The position numbers and the translations under genes are program-made. From NCBI GenBank assembly GCA_038373865.1, contig JAXGGA010002991.1, positions 46,768-110,767 of the forward strand: DNA of 64,000 bases, in the 5' to 3' direction. The stretch's first letter is position 1. Each line of letters starts with the position of its first letter. Positions 34,870-46,415 of this stretch are shown here, piece after piece. The notes beneath the pieces were generated by a model. That model had not been told where the DNA came from. It saw only the letters and a list, made by a program, of their open reading frames with translations, and did no database searches. The stretch comes from Uloborus plumipes (taxonomy: Eukaryota; Arthropoda; Arachnida; Araneae; Uloboridae).

Positions 34870-35655
34870 GGGGCATTTCACGGTATTTGTGACATAGGAG
34901 TGTCCGTAACAAAACTTTTTAAAATTTTTATATATATTGAAAAAGTACATTCTAAAGTGTATGAATATCATATTGTTTTCATAGTTCACTTTATATCTGT
35001 ACCTCAGAACCAGAACGACGTAAGTCCAAAAATGGCGAATTTCACTTTTTTGTGAATTGTATATTATAGAATCTTATTCTGCATCGACCCATGAGGACGG
35101 TATTCTACAAAACAAATTCCTTCCAATTATTTAGCCGCGTGAAAAGAGCGCGAATCCAATCCTTTGCGTGCATCCGACAATCATTTTTCCCTTCTCCTAA
35201 AAAGTTACAAAAATGGACTTACGTTAGTCTGGTTCTGAGGTACAGATATTATGTTTGTAATTGCACTCAGAACATTGAAAATGCAATTTTCACCGTTACG
35301 GGCTCTACATTGACCACACTATCACAATCCATAATTTTTTATAGAACGCACTTTTTGATTAAAATTGTTAGCTGTATTAGAGGTGAGCCTTTACTTATCT
35401 ATCTCGTACTAGTTTTGGATAAAAAATCGGTTTAAGCCACATTTAAAGAGAAATTCAGTGTAGAGTGTCCGTAACAGTGAAAATTGCATTTTCAATGTTC
35501 TGAGTGCAATTACAAACATAATATGAAGTGATCTATGAAAACAATATGATATTCATATACTTTAGAATGTACTTTTTCAATATATCAAAAGATTTTAAAC
35601 TTTAAAAAAGTTTTGTTACGGACACCCCTATGTCACAAATACCGTGAAATGCACC
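34870..35655. mobile_element. Foldback element with a MITE nested in its left arm
   Basis: Seen: ends GGGGCATTTCACGG / CCGTGAAATGCACC, with AGAT on both outer sides (34866-34869, 35656-35659), a possible 4-bp duplication. Arms share GTGTCCGTAACAAAA and GAACATTGAAAATGCAATTT inverted. The left arm is split by the 249-bp element at 34997-35245, while the right arm is uninterrupted. Confidence 0.85.
34997..35245. mobile_element. MITE with CTGTACCTCAGAACCAGA ends, ATAT target
   Basis: Seen: inverted ends CTGTACCTCAGAACCAGA / TCTGGTTCTGAGGTACAG, flanked by ATAT on both sides. The opposite arm of the host foldback (about 35518) preserves the empty site with a single ATAT, so the duplication is 4 bp. 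Diverged copies at 25902-26140 and 56975-57150. Superfamily uncertain. Confidence 0.85.
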
Positions 35656-35659
35656 AGAT

Positions 35660-36830
35660 ACTGTTTCTCCAAGATCTTAACCCTTTTTTGCCCTGACGGG
35701 ACTTGGAAATACCGCTTGCACTAACTTAGTGTTACGAATCCCAAATGGTTGGACTTCTGCTGGTACTTGAAAGTACAGTTTGATATTTTTTTCGGCGACC
35801 TCCGACGCTATTGCGCATGAATCAGGTCTCTACTAATTTGACAAGTGAGGTAAGGAATCTGAGGAGATTTTGAATTGTTGTTTTGTTTTTGCCGGGTTCG
35901 TTTATTTGACGCGTTGGTTTGCGCTGATTTTTTCAAAAAAATATTTCCCTTCCTTATTAGCTCTAAAAAAATAAAATAATATCGGACTAAGACGAAATGC
36001 TATTTTGGTGCCTTTCTTAATTAAGCTCTCACCCCTTTTTGAACTAGAACCGCTCAACGGTGCTAGGCGCGGCTTTCGAGGTTGCACACTACCACTCCTT
36101 GTACTAATAGGGTAGTTGTGACCTATTGAATATCCCTTTTTTAACTACTAGATATTGTTAAGAGGCTTACAAAACACCAAATTCACCATTGCCGAATTTT
36201 TAAACACAACGGTTGATTCTTAATGATTTTTTTAAAAACCCACGCGCAAAAAAAGTGCGCCTTAAAACCGAAACCCGTGACGTCAGATGGCAGTAACTTT
36301 CAGCCCTTCATCCATAAAAATTGGATTTTTGCTATATTATCGTTTCATTGCGGGATTTTCTCCTTCCGTAATCAATACCTTAAAGTCTACTAATTCACTA
36401 TTTAAAACTGGATTTATCAAAGAGCAATCCAATACCCTGCTAGGGGTGATTGTTTTGATATTTTTTGGCGAAATCCGTATTCAAATTTTTAGAACGCATT
36501 ACTTGGCGAGAAAAAAAAATTACGGCAGTGCAGAGCGAACAACAGTGCGGAAGCCGGAGAAACCGGTTTCTCGAGCTCCTCGCATCTAAAGCTTCTCGCT
36601 CTTTCTTCGCCTTGGTAGAAAGTTCAAAAGCGCCAACGAGTGCCAAGTGACGTCACGGCCGCTTGAAATTTAAAACTTATTTGAAAAAAAAAAAAACTAC
36701 TTGTCGCAGCGCAAAAATTTTTTCGCCGTTGATGTTCATGTATGTTGCTCTATCATATAAAAATAAAATTGAAAAATGGAAAACTTCCCTATTGGTGCCA
36801 GCAATCGGAAACAGTGTTTTTAGGGACTCT
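35660..36830. other. Unassigned; possible TGACGTCA-bordered element 36276-36657
   Basis: CGTGACGTCA at 36276 and TGACGTCACG ending at 36657 bracket about 380 bases. The inside is not clearly repetitive and includes a GC-rich patch (36540-36620). This could be another TGACGTCA-ended repeat or coincidence. No gene recognised. Confidence 0.3.
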
Positions 36831-36838
36831 ATGGCGCA

Positions 36839-37353
36839 CAGGGGGGCCCACAGGGGAGGATTATGGCGCAAGTTGCGCCATCAAAATTTTTGGGGGGATT
36901 TTTTTAAACTAATTTATTTATTTATTAATTTATTTTTTGAATTAAATTAGTTACTGATTTTTTTAATGTAAATTATTCATTATTTTTTTTTAAATCTAAG
37001 TTATTTCTTTATTATCATTTATTTATTTATTTTGTATGTGTGTGCGTATGCGTGCTTGGAATGTCTGGAAGGGAAAAAAAGCGATTCTATTCTGCGCATA
37101 ATTAGTACTTTAAAAAAGCTAAAATTATATATATAAAAGAAAAAATAGTTTTACTTTAAAAATATATTTAAAAAATAAATAAATAATATTTAAAAAAATG
37201 AATAAATAATATTAAAAAAAAAAAAGTAATATTTAAAAAATAAAATAAATAAAATAAAAAAGAGGGATAAAAATCACAATAGGGTTGTGAATTTTTTTTT
37301 GGGGGGGGGGGATTTGCGCCATTGAGCTTGGGGGGGGGGGATGGGCACCCCTG
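36839..37353. mobile_element. hAT-type non-autonomous element
   Basis: Seen: CAGGGGGGCCCACAGG at left, TGGGCACCCCTG at right, with a perfect 8-bp duplication ATGGCGCA at 36831-36838 and 37354-37361. The interior is a low-complexity A/T-rich filler (TTTATTTATTTA, AAATAAATAA) flanked by GGCGCAA / TTGCGCC blocks. Confidence 0.88.
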
Positions 37354-38104
37354 ATGGCGCATAGGGCCTTAGGCCCTCTGATTTTCAAAATGTTTACCCT
37401 GCATATATGTTACTTGATGTATTTTTAACCCTACACTGCATGGTGTTGCCAATTGGATACATGGACAATTTGTCCTCCTTATGAATAGCAGAATGTAGTC
37501 ATAAGGCAACTCAATGCATAAAAAGTAAGTATTGGGTATATTTAAAGCAATTATCACCATTTATCCTCCATACATGGCAGCACTGGTCTGTTACATGCTC
37601 TTAAATGAATCCATATGGATAGCTTTTAAAATCACTTAAACTACCAAGTTTTGAAATTATTTTTTACAATGAAATATTTTTCTTTGTCTTTTAAAGAAAT
37701 AACATGAATAAAATAAACATTTATCTTTCGTTTAAGATGCGTTTTACATCAAAATAATTATTTGGAAAAAATCTAGGACATAATACATGTCTGTAGCCAT
37801 TTGGCAACATTATGCAGTAAGCATCCAGAGAACACTTCGATTCATCTCTGTAGTTCATGAAGTATGTGCTTTGTTTATGTTTCGCGCTAGCTTCTTTCTC
37901 TTTTTGGAAGGTATAAAATAATCATGCGGACCCAAAAGTGGTACTTTCGGCTGTTCTACCGTTTATTAGACCTCGCAATTATCAATGCTTAGTTGATGTT
38001 CAACAGAGTGAACAAACAAAAAATCAATAGGGAAAAGCCTTCAAAACGTGTTCATTTTAGATTTCAGTTAGCACAAACGTTGTGCTTACACGGACAAGTA
38101 AAAT

Positions 38105-38400
38105 CATTAATAATTTTAAAATATAGTTTTGAAAAAAACTAAAAAATACGCTTTTACATAGGAATGCGCTGTGATCATCACGGGTTTCCCTCTGATTTTC
38201 AAAACTACTGAATATCCGCACTTAAGTTTACATGCACTTATAATACATCAACATGCAATACAGTTTAGCCTTTAGTATTAAAAATAATATTAAATATATT
38301 ACTTTTATATTTGCAAAGAACGTAAATTTTATCTTTTATTCAGAGTTACATACATACATACATACAAACAAACCCACATGTGAAATTAATAAAAGCGTAT
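38105..38400. repeat. Interspersed repeat with AATACGCTTTTA ends, copy 1
   Basis: Seen: AAAAAATACGCTTTTAC on the left and AATAAAAGCGTATTAAAA on the right, in inverted orientation. Inside are CATGCACTTATAATACATCAACATG, CCTTTAGTATTA and a (CATA)n tract. Related blocks at 49180-49390, 50395-50640, 51215-51385 and 58655-58765. It interrupts the piggyBac element. Confidence 0.65.
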
Positions 38401-38640
38401 TAAAAAGAGGGAGACCATTAGCTACAGAGGAACTAGTTACAAACCAAAAAAAAAAGAAAGCTTGCGCGAGAGAGCCTCCAAAAGATATCAGATTTGACAG
38501 AATTGATCATCGGAAAGAACACAGTACAAATAAACAATGATGTAAAATGTCAAAATGTAAAGGATTACAAGAGTACAGTGCACCAAATGTTCAATTCCTC
38601 TATTTTTTTTTTGCAAAAAAAAAAAAACTAATTTCAAGAC
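38392..38640 (+). pseudogene. piggyBac transposase C-terminal fragment with cysteine-rich domain
   Basis: Seen: KRGRPLATEELV, then PPKDIRFDRIDHRKEH, matching the 'K(R)GRP...VR(Y/F)D...H.P' linker of piggyBac transposases. A stop replaces the residue before CKMSKCKG, and after a one-base frame change TRVQCTKCSIPLFF follows. This is the Cys-rich (RING/PHD-like) tail. One stop and at least one frameshift: non-functional. Confidence 0.8.
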
Positions 38641-38831
38641 TATCATTTAAAATCATTTTTATCTGTTGAATGCATGGTGTAGCCATTTGGCAACAAAACT
38701 ATTTTTAATTAGAAAGTGGTGAAAATTTAGAGTTAAATTTTTTTAAATATTTTTCCATGTTTTCTTATTACATTGACAAACACATATATTTTTTTCTAAG
38801 AAAAATAAAAAATCATGCAGTGTAGGGTTAG

Positions 38832-39840
38832 CTAATAAAAAAAAATGTGTAATACGTAATTCATTGCCAAATTTTTACGGGCAAAAAGGGTTAAGCGTTG
38901 TTGGTGAAATCTGCCCGTCTTTTACGATGTTTGCCTCTTGCACGCGAAAATCACAAAAGGGGTTCGTCTTCTGTGGAGTTCATGCAGCGTTGCTTCCTTG
39001 ATGCAGAGTCGTCAACTCCATTTATTTTGAACCCAAATCGATCATTTCCGAGAAATTTCCCTCCAACGAACAGTGACCTGAGCGGTTTAGAAATCCTTCC
39101 CCCCCCCCCTACCCTTCTATTCTGAATTCCCAGTTTTCCATTTCTCAAAAATAAAACGCAAGATGGAAGATATAGAAATTGCGCTTCGCAGGGAAGATGA
39201 TTTTTATGTCGTTTTGAAGCCACGGATGAAACACTACGTAAAATTAAATTTTGTACTTTCGTTAACATCGCGTTACGATATGTCTATGTTTTTGTTTTAG
39301 AGGGCAAGTACACCTCTTTTACTGAATTTTCTTCTCCTTTCCTTTTTGGTTACAGTACTTTTTTCCTTTAAATATCGACTAAGTTTAGCCGCTTGTATAA
39401 GAATTCATCGCCCTTTCTATTTCTAAAATTAAACTTTTCATTTTCCTTTCTCTTTTTTTTCTTTCTTTCTTTCCATCGTCCTCTTCTTCTTCTTTTTCTT
39501 TCTTTTTGAATAAAAGTTGATTAAAAAAAGAAAAAGCTTCATACAGAAAATACCAAAAAGGCAAAATTGCATTTATAACTTTTTTTTCCATTTTCTGTAG
39601 AAAAAAAATTCCCTTAGACCTTTAATTTGTATAAAATTTACAATATCCATTAATTATTTTGATCAGTGAATTTATACTTAATTGTTCCGAAAATGAATTC
39701 GCAATAACAACTTTTAACTGACCTTACATATTTTTCCGCTAAAATCATCTCTTATGTGCTGTTATCATATTGTTCGCTGGTTAAACATATGCTTTGCTGA
39801 AAAGATTTCTAAAAAATCCATAACCCCCTCCTGCTTTCTC
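38832..39840. other. Unassigned sequence with polypyrimidine tracts
   Basis: No gene recognised. 39440-39510 is almost pure C/T (CTTTCTTTCTTTCC...), which is why the minus strand shows a Lys/Glu-rich frame there. Confidence 0.5.
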
Positions 39841-39847
39841 TTCAGTG

Positions 39848-40215
39848 ACACTAAGGTGGCCAAGAAATAACTTTCCCAGCGTTCATTAAATCTTTTTTTC
39901 TCTGCAGTGACACTGAGGTGACGGAGAAACAACTTTTACAGAGTTTATCAAATCGTCTTTCCTTTCTATAACACTGAGGTGGCTGAGAAACGACTTTTAC
40001 AGAGTTTATTAAATCGTCTTTCCTTTCCATAACACTGAGGTGACTGAGAAACAACTTTTACAGAGTTTATTAAATCGTCTTTCCTTTCCATAACACTGAG
40101 GTGACTGAGAAACAACTTTTACAGAGTTTATTAAATCGTCTTTCCTTTCCATAACACTGAGGTGGCTGAGAAATTCTTATATCTTCTTTCACAGGAGTTT
40201 TATTAAAGTCTGTCT
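39848..40215. repeat. Minisatellite, six units of 61 bp
   Basis: Seen: ACACTGAGGTG starts at 39910, 39971, 40032, 40093 and 40154, exactly 61 apart, plus a diverged first unit at 39848. Units contain CTGAGAAACAACTTTTACAG and AAATCGTCTTTCCTTTCC. The two central units are almost identical and the edges are diverged, as expected for unequal crossing-over. An isolated relative (AACGCTGAAGTGGCAGAGAA) lies at about 40627. Confidence 0.95.
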
Positions 40216-41175
40216 CTCTCATTTTACCTACAACAGAACTTGTAGGTAAGTGCTGAAGAAATAACGTTTACGTGAAATCATGATTACAATGCTTACTTGT
40301 CCATCTTCAGTGGTCACTCGGGTGGTGACGTGCAGAAACAAATTGCGTCTCGACATTTGTTCGTATCCGTAGTCTGTTTCTCGTCCGAACTTACATATTT
40401 TACTGTAAAGTTGCAACATGGTAGACTTTCGACGGTGCTAGACTTCGTCCCAAGCGCTTTTTTTTTTCGACGTACGCCACCCTCTATACAATTAGAATAC
40501 ATAATGAAAATCCAAAAATAATTTGCATTCTTTCTCAGCTTTCACTCAGCTTTTCACTTGAAGTAAATTAAACTGTAATCTTCGGTCTCATCGAGTTCCA
40601 ATTAAATTGTATGTCAAGGGGCAATAACGCTGAAGTGGCAGAGAAACAACTTTTACAGCTTTGAGGAAATATTATTTATGCAAGAAGGTCTTGGCGATTC
40701 ATTGATTCGTTATGTACCATTAGAAAAGGGACTGTTCACCACTGTGTTCGGTCAAAATGCTATCACGTGTGTCTCTTGTGTCATCTGTATGTGTATATAA
40801 TTTCTCGAGGAGTGAATACCCGTCCATGAGCTGGCTAATTTAACATGTTAGCAGCTCCATCTGTTCAGTCTTCTTTACGAGGATTGGTTGAATCAATGAG
40901 TTTAAAAAGTTAGCATTATTCTCACCGAATTGGTTCCGGTTTTAATCCAAACGAAACAATATACAGGGTGTCTATTAACCTTGAAAACATAGACACCCTG
41001 AGAAGATAAGACACCCATGACAAAATAATTTTCAGACATCTGGAAAAGTTAGGGATTTTTTTTTTAATTTCTGAAAGAAGCCAGGGATTTTTTTTGCTCA
41101 TGAGCAAGTAATACCATTTTTTCCTGTTAAAAAGTCCGACGCAAAATCCTGTATTAAGTAGCAAATTACGGCCTC

Positions 41176-41507
41176 TATACTGCAAAAAAAAAAAAAAAAC
41201 TGTTGTTTTTACAGTATAATACTGGTAGCACGAGGTTGCAATTTAAAACTGTAAAATGAACAGTAATAGACTGTAAAAGTAGCAATTTTACAGTTTCTTA
41301 CTCTAAAGTTAGAAATTTTACAGTACATTGCCGTACAATTTAGCTGTATTGTACTGTAAAAACAACAGTATAATGCTCGCAGTAGAGGTTCCAGTTTAAA
41401 ACTGTAAAATGCACAACAATAAACTGTAAAATAAGCAATTTTGCAATTTATTACTGTAAAATTAGCTGTATTATACTGCAAGAACAACATTCATTTTTTA
41501 CAATGTA
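41176..41507. mobile_element. MITE with TACACTGCAAAAAATGAA ends, copy 1
   Basis: Seen: left TATACTGCAAAAAA and right CATTTTTTACAATGTA, TA at both borders. The interior is built from repeated, alternately oriented blocks such as ACTGTAAAAACAACAGTATA and GTAAAATTAGCAATTTTAC, with one internal unit repeated twice. Copies at 52544-52875 and 63130-63313. Confidence 0.8.
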
Positions 41508-41654
41508 AGCCAGGGCAAAGACAGAACTACATGAAATATATGACCAGCTCGGCCATGTAATCCAGATACTGAAGAGCAATTGACATTGTCTCTACTTCTT
41601 TTAGCTGTAGGATTTTTGCAAAATTTCTGTCCCACGTAGCAATAAACGTCCGAT

Positions 41655-41691
41655 TGGCCGATAAGCGGCCAATTTGCTTATCGACACATCC
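41655..41691. repeat. Fragment of the TAGGGATGCACCG MITE family
   Basis: Seen: GGCCAATTTGCTTATCG.CACATCCCTA matches the right end of the element at 4682-5430. The left part is missing and the next element is inserted immediately beside it. Confidence 0.75.
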
Positions 41692-41699
41692 CTATGGAC

Positions 41700-42092
41700 C
41701 AAAGACGGATTCAGGGGGTGGTCAAAGAGTCAGCTGACCCCCCTGTGATGAGAAACACATTTTATCAGTTGCACAACCACTATCAATCTTGCTCTCATTA
41801 AAACAAAATTTTATCCATGCGATATTGTGAAAAATTTTAATTTTTTAAAAGAAATTTGAAATAATTTTATAATTCCAAAATTGATTACTAGTAGCCAATT
41901 TATATGTTAATTTGTTAATTTATATTTTTTCTAATAATAAATTTTTATCAAAATAAATAAATGGTTAATTTAACTTAAAGTATTACTTGCTGTGCAATAA
42001 ATACAGTATGATATTCAAAGAAGGTTTAAATTTTACATGCTTCATCGCACTAAAACTTGACCCCCTTACAAAAATATCTGGATCCGCCTCTG
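41700..42092. mobile_element. hAT-type element, best copy of the GGCGGATCCAG family
   Basis: Seen: CAAAGACGGATTCAGG at left, CTGGATCCGCCTCTG at right. Perfect 8-bp target duplication CTATGGAC at 41692-41699 and 42093-42100. The interior is AT-rich, no ORF. This copy fixes the family at 25516, 27993 and 47455 as hAT-like. Confidence 0.85.
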
Positions 42093-42580
42093 CTATGGAC
42101 TGTATTCATATGACGCCATTGCGGGTCTTAACCGCCAACTGACGGGAGTTAGCAGACGAAATTCCGGTTCCCTGGCGTCTATTGACACTAGTATCTTTTC
42201 AGCGTAAAACTCTTATTTCTACATAAAAATAAGTCTTCTGAAAGATTTACTTAGAAATGATATGACAGAATGATGATAAACTCATTTGGTGCTAATTTTC
42301 TCTTAATAAGCGCGTTTTTCTATGTTAAAGTATCTTAGCTCCTCATTAGAAAATAGGTGAAAAGTCACATTCTTTTCTTTTTCCATCCCTTTTTTTTCTG
42401 AATTTTCAAGCAGTCGTAAGCTGATAAAGACCCTACGCATGTTCATTATATGTATAAATACCAGTTAGTTTTAAATAAAACTAATTTATTTCCCATTACT
42501 AACGCTGATTACTGGATCAAAATATCTGCAATCGAAAAGGGATCGTTGCCATACCGTGAATAGGGTCCATTTTAAAGCAT

Positions 42581-42626
42581 TTCATTTCATTTCGCACTCC
42601 AGGGTCCCCCGTACCTACCACAGCTA
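42581..42626 (-). mobile_element. 5'-truncated SINE (3' 46 bp only)
   Basis: Seen: the inverse of the SINE 3' end (GGTAGGTACGGGGGACCCTG) plus its GAAATGAAA tail, bracketed by a perfect 15-bp duplication TCCATTTTAAAGCAT at 42566-42580 and 42627-42641. An extreme 5' truncation with an intact duplication is a clean sign of target-primed reverse transcription. Confidence 0.92.
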
Positions 42627-42641
42627 TCCATTTTAAAGCAT

Positions 42642-43700
42642 AAAAAAATTGCAGATGGCTTGTGGCATGATCTGGTAAGGGAGCCCCAAAATAAATAGGG
42701 GAGTCATGCTCCTAATTCCAAAACGTGCATAGAATTTTCCTCCCGCAACTAACATTTTTCCACCACAACCTGCAAAAGGTAATTATTCATAACGCACAAC
42801 TTGTTCGATCTTCAGTAACGAGATGCATGATTTCTGTATTTCGGTTTTGCTGGCAGGTGGTTTAGCAGGGGATGACCCGCAGATCGAAGCCACCGGAGCT
42901 TCTACCTGGAGGGAGCGAGTGCTAAAAATAGATCCTCTCTTCCCACTCCCTCTTTTCCCTTTCACTACTCAGCTCTTATTTTCCGGGAGATTTCTTTTTA
43001 CCCCTTCCCCTATTGCCGCAGTATACTGACGCGCATTTAATTTTATCTCTCTCTTTTACATACACACAATCTATATACGTAAATGACTACTTTTGTATGT
43101 ATGTATGTCCGGGGTAATCTTCAAAACTACTGAACCGATTTAAAACATTTTTTCACCGTAGATAGCTACATTAACAGGAATCAGGATAGGCAATAATTTA
43201 TTTCTAAAAAACTTTGTTTTAAAAAGTTATTATGGAGAACAGTAAATTTCATTATAGTTTCCCCATTAAATGATTCAATTTTCAGTCCATTGTTGAAAAA
43301 ATTCGTTGCCTTGCAACAACAATATTAATAGTGATCATAATGAAAAATTTGAACCAAGGCTTCTCTGGAGTAAGTATGAAATTTATTGTTTTCTTAGGAT
43401 TTTTATATTCATCTATGCCAATAACCGCTAATGGGGTAAATAAAAAGGAAATTGATTTGGGCAACACATAGAAAATGGAAAGTGTTTATAGTCAAAAAAT
43501 TTTTTAATTACATCAGATGTTTTTACTAATTGAGTTTTCACAAATGGAGTCACAAGAAAAGAAACTGTAATAATGGGACTTATTTAACGTGCAATATTTG
43601 GAAATGGTTGACTCCAGTGCGATTGATATTGTAAATATATTTATTTTAATATACCAAGCTTATAACAATTCCTATTTACCTAAACATTATTTGTAGCTTG
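42642..43700. other. Unassigned sequence
   Basis: 42880-43030 is more GC-rich with no recognised gene. 43095-43150 carries TATGTATGTATGTCC followed by CTTCAAAACTACTGAACCG, a phrase common inside arthropod Helitron-like repeats. Not delimited. Confidence 0.35.
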
Positions 43701-43706
43701 CATTTG

Positions 43707-45249
43707 AGTGATTCCATACCAACTCACCGAATGGGGGTCGCACGACCGACTCGGATTTTCTTTTAATTTGGCACACATGTTGATCATATAGAGGCATGGA
43801 AAAGTCCAAATTGTTAGGTTCCTGCTCCACTTATTTTCTGAGATACATGCCCTCAAAGTTTGTCCGCCACGTCAAAATACTGAAAAAGTGATGTTATTTA
43901 ATCATTTTTTTAAAAAAATCGTACTCATGCAAAATAAAAGTGTTAGATATCTATGGAAACTAGTTACTCCAGGCATTCCGAAAAAAATACTAGAACGTTC
44001 ATAATGAAAATTGCCAAGGTACAGGGCTCTTTGAAGTTGTCACCACAAAAACTTGATTTTGCAGATTTTGCTAAAATTGAGGCATTTATTACAAAAAAAG
44101 GCAAACAAAACCGAAGGTTTTCTCTTTTTCTGGTAGTGTACAGGTCCTCCCTGTAAATTGCTACGCAATAAATTTTTTGGGTTTCTCACTCCTTCTTGGA
44201 TATATTTTAGCTTAAAGATAAGCCATAAGGCAAAAAATGCGTTTTTGGCCATCTTGGCAGCCATTTTTCTCATAAAGGGGGAGCAGTAGAAACTTTAATT
44301 TATTTTTAAAACAAGCCACTGATATGTTAGCTATTCACAGGAAAAGAGTTTACTTTTGGTTATTTCTCCCATTAAGAGATATCCTGCTGACAGTATATGC
44401 ATGTTTTTCGCGACGACCATATGCTTTTGCTCCCCTTCTCATGGACTTAAAATTAATTAAACCAAAAAATAATGATATATTTATTAATAGCTGTATTATC
44501 TACCCAATATGTCATGAAGTTTAATTTATTAAATCATTGAACAATAAATTAGATAATTGATGAAAACAAGAAGTAGTATTTCTCTGATGCCTGAGCATTA
44601 TGCATTCATAATTATAAAGCACTAAATACTTTCTTGAGAAATTAATTAACATAAAGGAGCTCTAAATATTTATATTATAAGCAATACCCAATCTTGTGAT
44701 TGGGATACTCCTGTTTTTAATTGAAGAATTTCTTGAATATCACATGAATATCAGGAAAATAAATGAGGTCTTTTCGTTTGATGTAGGATATTTTATGACA
44801 AATTTCATTTGATGGGCTACTAACTGAGCATGGTGATAAAGAGCTATTAATTTCAGCATCGAATTCCATTTTACCTTATTAACAGTTAAATATTTACAAA
44901 ATAATTAAATAAATAATTTAATATAAAGCCATGCTTGAAGAATTAAAATTAGTGCAACTAATTTATTCCCATACTGATCTTTACAAAACTGACATGTGTT
45001 GAGCACTGATAAGAACTGACAAGAATAAGTTTACTCACTAAAATACTAGTTCACAGATACTATAAAGCGTACATTCTATTTTCTACAAAATAATACTGCA
45101 ACAAAGAACAAGGGTATAAAGGGGTAGGTACTAAAGAATTTCTTGAAAAATCAATTAAAATAAAGGAGCTTCGAATATTTATCTCATAGACAATACCCAA
45201 TCTTGTGATTGGATGTTCCTGATTGATGGCTATAAACAGGAGGATACCC
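43707..45249. mobile_element. Truncated foldback element: one arm plus inverted loop
   Basis: Seen: CATTTG then AGTGATTCCATACC... follows the left arm of the 13952 element for about 1.4 kb to GGGTAT (45117). The 126-bp loop follows in the opposite orientation to that in the 13952 element. The copy stops six bases into the second arm (ATACCC at 45244-45249). So the second arm was lost near the loop boundary. A pogo-like end follows directly. Confidence 0.88.
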
Positions 45250-45254
45250 ATCCT

Positions 45255-45312
45255 CTTAACTCGACATATTTTCGTGGTCCCTTGGGATGTCGAGTTACCG
45301 AGGTTTCACTGT
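45255..45312. repeat. pogo/Tigger-type terminal fragment
   Basis: Seen on the minus strand: TACAGTGAAACCTCGGTAAC, then CTCGACATCCCAAGGGACCA and GTCGAGTTAAG, the usual pogo-end layout with TA at the border. Confidence 0.65.
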
Positions 45313-46415
45313 ATTTGGTAGCTTAGGAAAGTGGCCATGACTCTCTTCACTCCCCCCTCTGGATCCGCTCCTTGATATGGGTATATAGGTTTAGCCCATT
45401 TATGTCCAAGTTTTTTGAACAATTTTTTTCAATTTTTATCTGCTTAAAACTCTTACTTGGAATGGTTTCCATACATTTTGGGGTTGAAATAGTTTGCCGT
45501 TGCCATATTGAGTTATTTAACGTCCTGCTTATGGGATATTTTACAGATATGTGAGCAAAATACGACCTTACTTGATTTTACTTGTGAAAGTAACGTTACA
45601 GAAGGCATCTCTGATCAATTTTAAGCAAATTATTTTAAAATAGTTTAATTTTATGAAAAATAAATTCGCAAAAAAAACTTACTTTCTGTGGCTACCCATG
45701 CTGAATCGTTGCTTGACTGATTTGTCTGAAAATAGCTAAGCTCTGATGTCCAAATAGTGGTTCTAACTAGTTTTCTCAAGAAGGACTTTTTAACTTGTGA
45801 AAAACAGCTTTAGTAAAAGGATATACCCATTACGGGTTTTTGTATGCAGTAACTAACAAGCGTCCCGTTTTTAGGCTACTGGGAATAAATGGGTTAGTCA
45901 GGGCCGTAACCAGACTTAAGTTTCGGGGAAGGTTTTACCAAACCTATTTCTCGTGAAATTTATAAAGTCAATAAAATTTGATTTCATATTCTATATTCTG
46001 TTGATTTTTGTTACGATAGATGTAAAAAAAAAGGCTCATCTTTTCAATGAAAAAAAAAACTAATCTGGATATATATGAGTTTACTCAAATACGAGCATTC
46101 GAAGGAGTACTTCTGAAATTTCTATGTTACGGAGTCACTTATAAGATGTGTTAAATATAGAGTTTGGTACTTACAAATTTGAAAAATTTTGAAGTTTTTT
46201 TTTAGTGGCAATTAAAATTCGAAGGGAAAGGTGTATTGTTAAGAAATTATGTTTGCAAAAGCTACAATAAAAGTAAATACTGCAGAAAAGCACTTAATTT
46301 GTACATTCGATAATGATAATTTCATTTATCAAATGTAATTTCAAAGTAAATAAGGAAATTAAAATAAAATAGCAATGGTATTTTTTTTTTCAGTGAGAAA
46401 CTATGAAAATCATTT

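Larger units (their letters stand above)
37429..38827 (+). mobile_element. piggyBac-type transposon relic
   Basis: Seen: CCCTACACTGCATG next to TTAA at 37425-37428, and CATGCAGTGTAGGG followed by TTAG (decayed TTAA) at 38828-38831. Subterminal copies of GCCATTTGGCAAC. The + strand holds the C-terminal part of a piggyBac transposase (38392-38640). TTAA plus CCC ends are diagnostic of the family. The 5' half of the gene is missing or unrecognisable, and a smaller repeat (38105-38400) is inserted just upstream of the preserved part. Confidence 0.88.

Noticed and set aside
35091..35435. 114-codon plus-strand frame
   Set aside because: It lies across the nested MITE and the foldback arm, so it is a by-product of repeats.
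39848..40215. CRISPR-like array (61-bp periodicity)
   Set aside because: Whole units repeat with no unique spacers, in a eukaryotic context; it is a minisatellite.
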